From NCBI GenBank assembly GCA_963749535.1, contig CAVVNF010000017.1, positions 1 to 46,776 of the forward strand: 46,776 bases of DNA. The letters are read 5' to 3'. Made by a program: the position numbers and the translations under genes. This DNA is from Chersky-299 sp963749535 (GTDB lineage: Bacteria; Actinomycetota; Thermoleophilia; RBG-16-64-13). Each line of letters begins with the position of its first letter. Positions within the stretch are counted from its first letter, which is position 1. Shown here piece after piece: positions 45,361 through 46,776 of the stretch. The notes beneath the pieces were generated by a model. That model saw nothing but the letters and a program-made list of their open reading frames with translations. It was not told where the DNA came from and made no database searches.

Positions 45361-45361
45361 A
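45361..45361 (-). mobile_element. Left terminus of the truncated IS3 remnant
   Basis: TGACCCCCTGAAACC on the minus strand begins here and runs toward the orfA start; no matching right end was found before 44250. The remnant therefore spans about 45000-45361. Confidence 0.6.
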
Positions 45362-45547
45362 GGTCACCCTCCCACCCGTCAGCGAACGCGACCAGCGAGC
45401 GAGCGCGGAAGCGAGGGCTGACCCTGTCATCGCTGATCTTTATGAAGATGTAACAATCAGCCGCTTCCCGGACATTTAGGAGAGTAGTGGACTCCCCGGC
45501 AAGCCGTCGCGGACGATGTTCAGCCGAAGGAGGGAGCCGTGCAGTGA

Positions 45548-45748
45548 TTGGCAAACCGAACCGATAATTTCCATACGGTCAGGCCCGAGAAGGAGGTGTG
45601 CCTCAGTGAAGACCAAGCGGCCGCTTCTTCCTATCCGCTAACCCCGGTCGCGCTCACCCCAGCGCTGACGCTTGGGCCAGCGGCGTTGAACGTTCCACCA
45701 CCGCTGAGTACGCAAATCAAGGCTGAGAACGAGGAGGTGTGGCCATGA
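45548..45748 (+). CDS. Hypothetical 66-aa protein, translationally coupled to the next gene
   Basis: Tentative small gene with a TTG start; AAGGAGGG lies 13 bp upstream. Proline- and alanine-rich middle ('YPLTPVALTPALTLGPAALN'), acidic end ('IKAENEEVWP'). Its TGA overlaps the ATG of the following gene (ATGA), and the next gene's AGGAGG lies inside it, which supports real co-expression. No similarity recognised. Confidence 0.45.
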   Translation: MANRTDNFHTVRPEKEVCLSEDQAAASSYPLTPVALTPALTLGPAALNVPPPLSTQIKAENEEVWP

Positions 45749-46593
45749 TCCAAGTAGCCACCTATCCGGACGACCTCAAGCTGTGGAAGCCTCCTGACAT
45801 GTCACCTTTTTACCTTGAGGTCTTTGGTGAAACGAAGCCATTTCTTGACCAACACTACGCTGAAGTCCTTCCCCCCGGGTTAGCGGACGGAACGGCGGCA
45901 CAAACTACGGCGGCCACTCCCGTATACGAGTACTGGTGGACGATAGGCCATCACGTGCATGAGACCGATGATCAGTTGGACAAAGATCAAAGCCCAGTTT
46001 GGTACAAGTTTGACGCGAAGGGCATTGCGGCCCGCGTCTTCATGTTCTTCCCTGTCTGCTATGGCTGGCGGATCAAGGAACTCGCAGCTACAGTCAAATA
46101 CCTGAGCCCGGTCCGCGAGGCCGATTCCCTGCTCTCTGCTATTGCGAAGGATTGGAAGGAAGCATCCCCATATATCGGAGTCGCGGGACAAGTGGCGAGC
46201 TTGGCAGCCGTAGTACCCGAGGTTGGCCCCGTCTTCAAAGGAGCTTCAGATATTCTCGATGCACTGGCAAAACTTCAGATTAACTCCGTGCCACCCGCGG
46301 GAGACTTCAAATGGTCGGTCGCCAAAGTCACCGATTGGGACGACGAGTGCGGAGTGCTGCAGGGCGTCATGTGGGAGCTTCCCGGAAAAATGTTCGACAC
46401 ACTGGGTAGCCGCCTGACAGGCAGTTTGGCGTTGAGCTTCATTCCCGTGTGTGCTAAAGGGCACACCGAGTGCACAGGTCCCACACCTGGCGACCTCCGC
46501 GCACACGCCTTCGTTTATCCGAAAGATGATAAGCCGGTTCGGGGGCCCAAGGACATCAAAACATCCGTGCGTCTGGAGCTGTCTCCTCATTAG
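45745..46593 (+). CDS. Hypothetical protein, unknown family
   Basis: 282 aa from the ATG at 45745 with a perfect AGGAGG 7 bp upstream. The N-terminal part is aromatic-rich ('YPDDLKLWKPPDMSPFYLEV', 'PVYEYWWTIGHHVHETDDQL') with a His/Asp/Glu cluster. A helical central part ('DSLLSAIAKDWKEAS', 'GVAGQVASLAAVVPEVGPVF') follows, and a Cys-containing C-terminal part ('WDDECGVLQGVMWELPG', 'IPVCAKGHTECTGP') ends 'TSVRLELSPH'. There is no signal peptide and no known domain recognised. Base composition is less GC-rich than the core genes, suggesting import with the surrounding repeats. Confidence 0.7.
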   Translation: MIQVATYPDDLKLWKPPDMSPFYLEVFGETKPFLDQHYAEVLPPGLADGTAAQTTAATPVYEYWWTIGHHVHETDDQLDKDQSPVWYKFDAKGIAARVFMFFPVCYGWRIKELAATVKYLSPVREADSLLSAIAKDWKEASPYIGVAGQVASLAAVVPEVGPVFKGASDILDALAKLQINSVPPAGDFKWSVAKVTDWDDECGVLQGVMWELPGKMFDTLGSRLTGSLALSFIPVCAKGHTECTGPTPGDLRAHAFVYPKDDKPVRGPKDIKTSVRLELSPH

Positions 46594-46670
46594 CCCGCGA
46601 GAACATAGCTGGGGGTCTTCGTCTCAGGAGCTGTCCAGGTTCTTCGTCCCGCTGTTCTCGCGCAGTCAGC

Positions 46671-46759
46671 CGAGCGACCGGCGAAGCCGGGCGCGAGCGG
46701 AGCGGATCTCTAACTTTCAACGGAGCCTGTCACAGAATGGCCCGTTTCCCCCTTTCCTA
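46671..46759. repeat. 89-bp inverted repeat, right arm
   Basis: Complement of 44161-44249 with one mismatch. Sits 17 bp from the window end, where 'ctaacccgcgttc' also repeats a motif found at 44129-44141 in direct orientation, so the surrounding structure is complex. Confidence 0.85.
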
Positions 46760-46776
46760 TCCCCTAACCCGCGTTC

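Noticed and set aside
44161..46759. A complete composite transposon
   Set aside because: No intact transposase lies between the arms; only a truncated IS3 orfA with different ends. The right arm is at the window edge, so the structure cannot be closed.

Overview
The window is high-GC bacterial DNA with strong GGAGG-type ribosome binding sites. It carries two GAAC-N4-GTTC SOS boxes (the Gram-positive/actinobacterial LexA type) and an Ig-like/SLH surface protein. It also has a DUF3052 protein, a GYF_2-transmembrane-subtilase, and genes for CoA-thioester chemistry: a glutaconate-type and a 3-oxoacid CoA-transferase and a 2-hydroxyacyl-CoA dehydratase-like pair. I infer an uncultivated, probably anaerobic or facultative member of the Actinomycetota. 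No rRNA, tRNA or CRISPR array was found.

Layout. 1-3.05 kb: a HEAT-repeat gene entering from the left edge, an SLH surface protein broken by several frameshifts, and a VOC/glyoxalase gene. 3.4-6.7 kb: an IS3 element and an IS1111-type IS110 element that between them have broken an older gene; the IS1111 element has a long 3' non-coding end where a bridge/seek RNA would be expected. 6.7-11.8 kb: an error-prone polymerase gene (dnaE2/imuC type) behind two SOS boxes, interrupted by a 157-bp MITE-like element. A relative of that element lies at 26.7 kb. 12-17 kb: a membrane-anchored subtilase, a flavin reductase-like protein, and a pcaD-type hydrolase followed by a carboxymuconolactone-decarboxylase-like gene. 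17.3-26 kb: a sulfite-oxidase-like molybdoenzyme with a membrane domain, small membrane proteins, a 3-hydroxyisobutyrate-dehydrogenase-type enzyme, a GyrI-like protein, a PAP2/LssY_C pair, a lipoprotein and an AAA ATPase. 26-30.6 kb: a chagasin-like lipoprotein, a WecA-type sugar phosphotransferase, and the arsenic pair arsR/arsM with a DUF3052 gene.

30.7-37.8 kb is a CoA-metabolism island: a glutaconate CoA-transferase pair (alpha subunit heavily frameshifted), a LabA-type NYN protein, a two-subunit dehydratase-like operon, and divergently from it an intact 3-oxoacid CoA-transferase pair. The CoA-transferases could activate an acid for the dehydratase/reductase, but the usual activator ATPase is not in the window. 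37.9-43.8 kb holds a lipoprotein, a nitrilase-family amidase, a phosphotriesterase-family protein and a PAS-PAS-PAS-GGDEF diguanylate cyclase. The last 2.9 kb is a repeat-rich mobile-looking segment: an 89-bp inverted repeat (44161-44249 against 46671-46759) encloses an IS3 orfA remnant and a translationally coupled two-gene cassette of unknown function.

Nine genes are interrupted by frame changes. Eight show apparent indels (at least two of them at homopolymers), and dnaE2 has a true insertion. The indels may be assembly errors or real decay; each affected gene is annotated as one broken locus.
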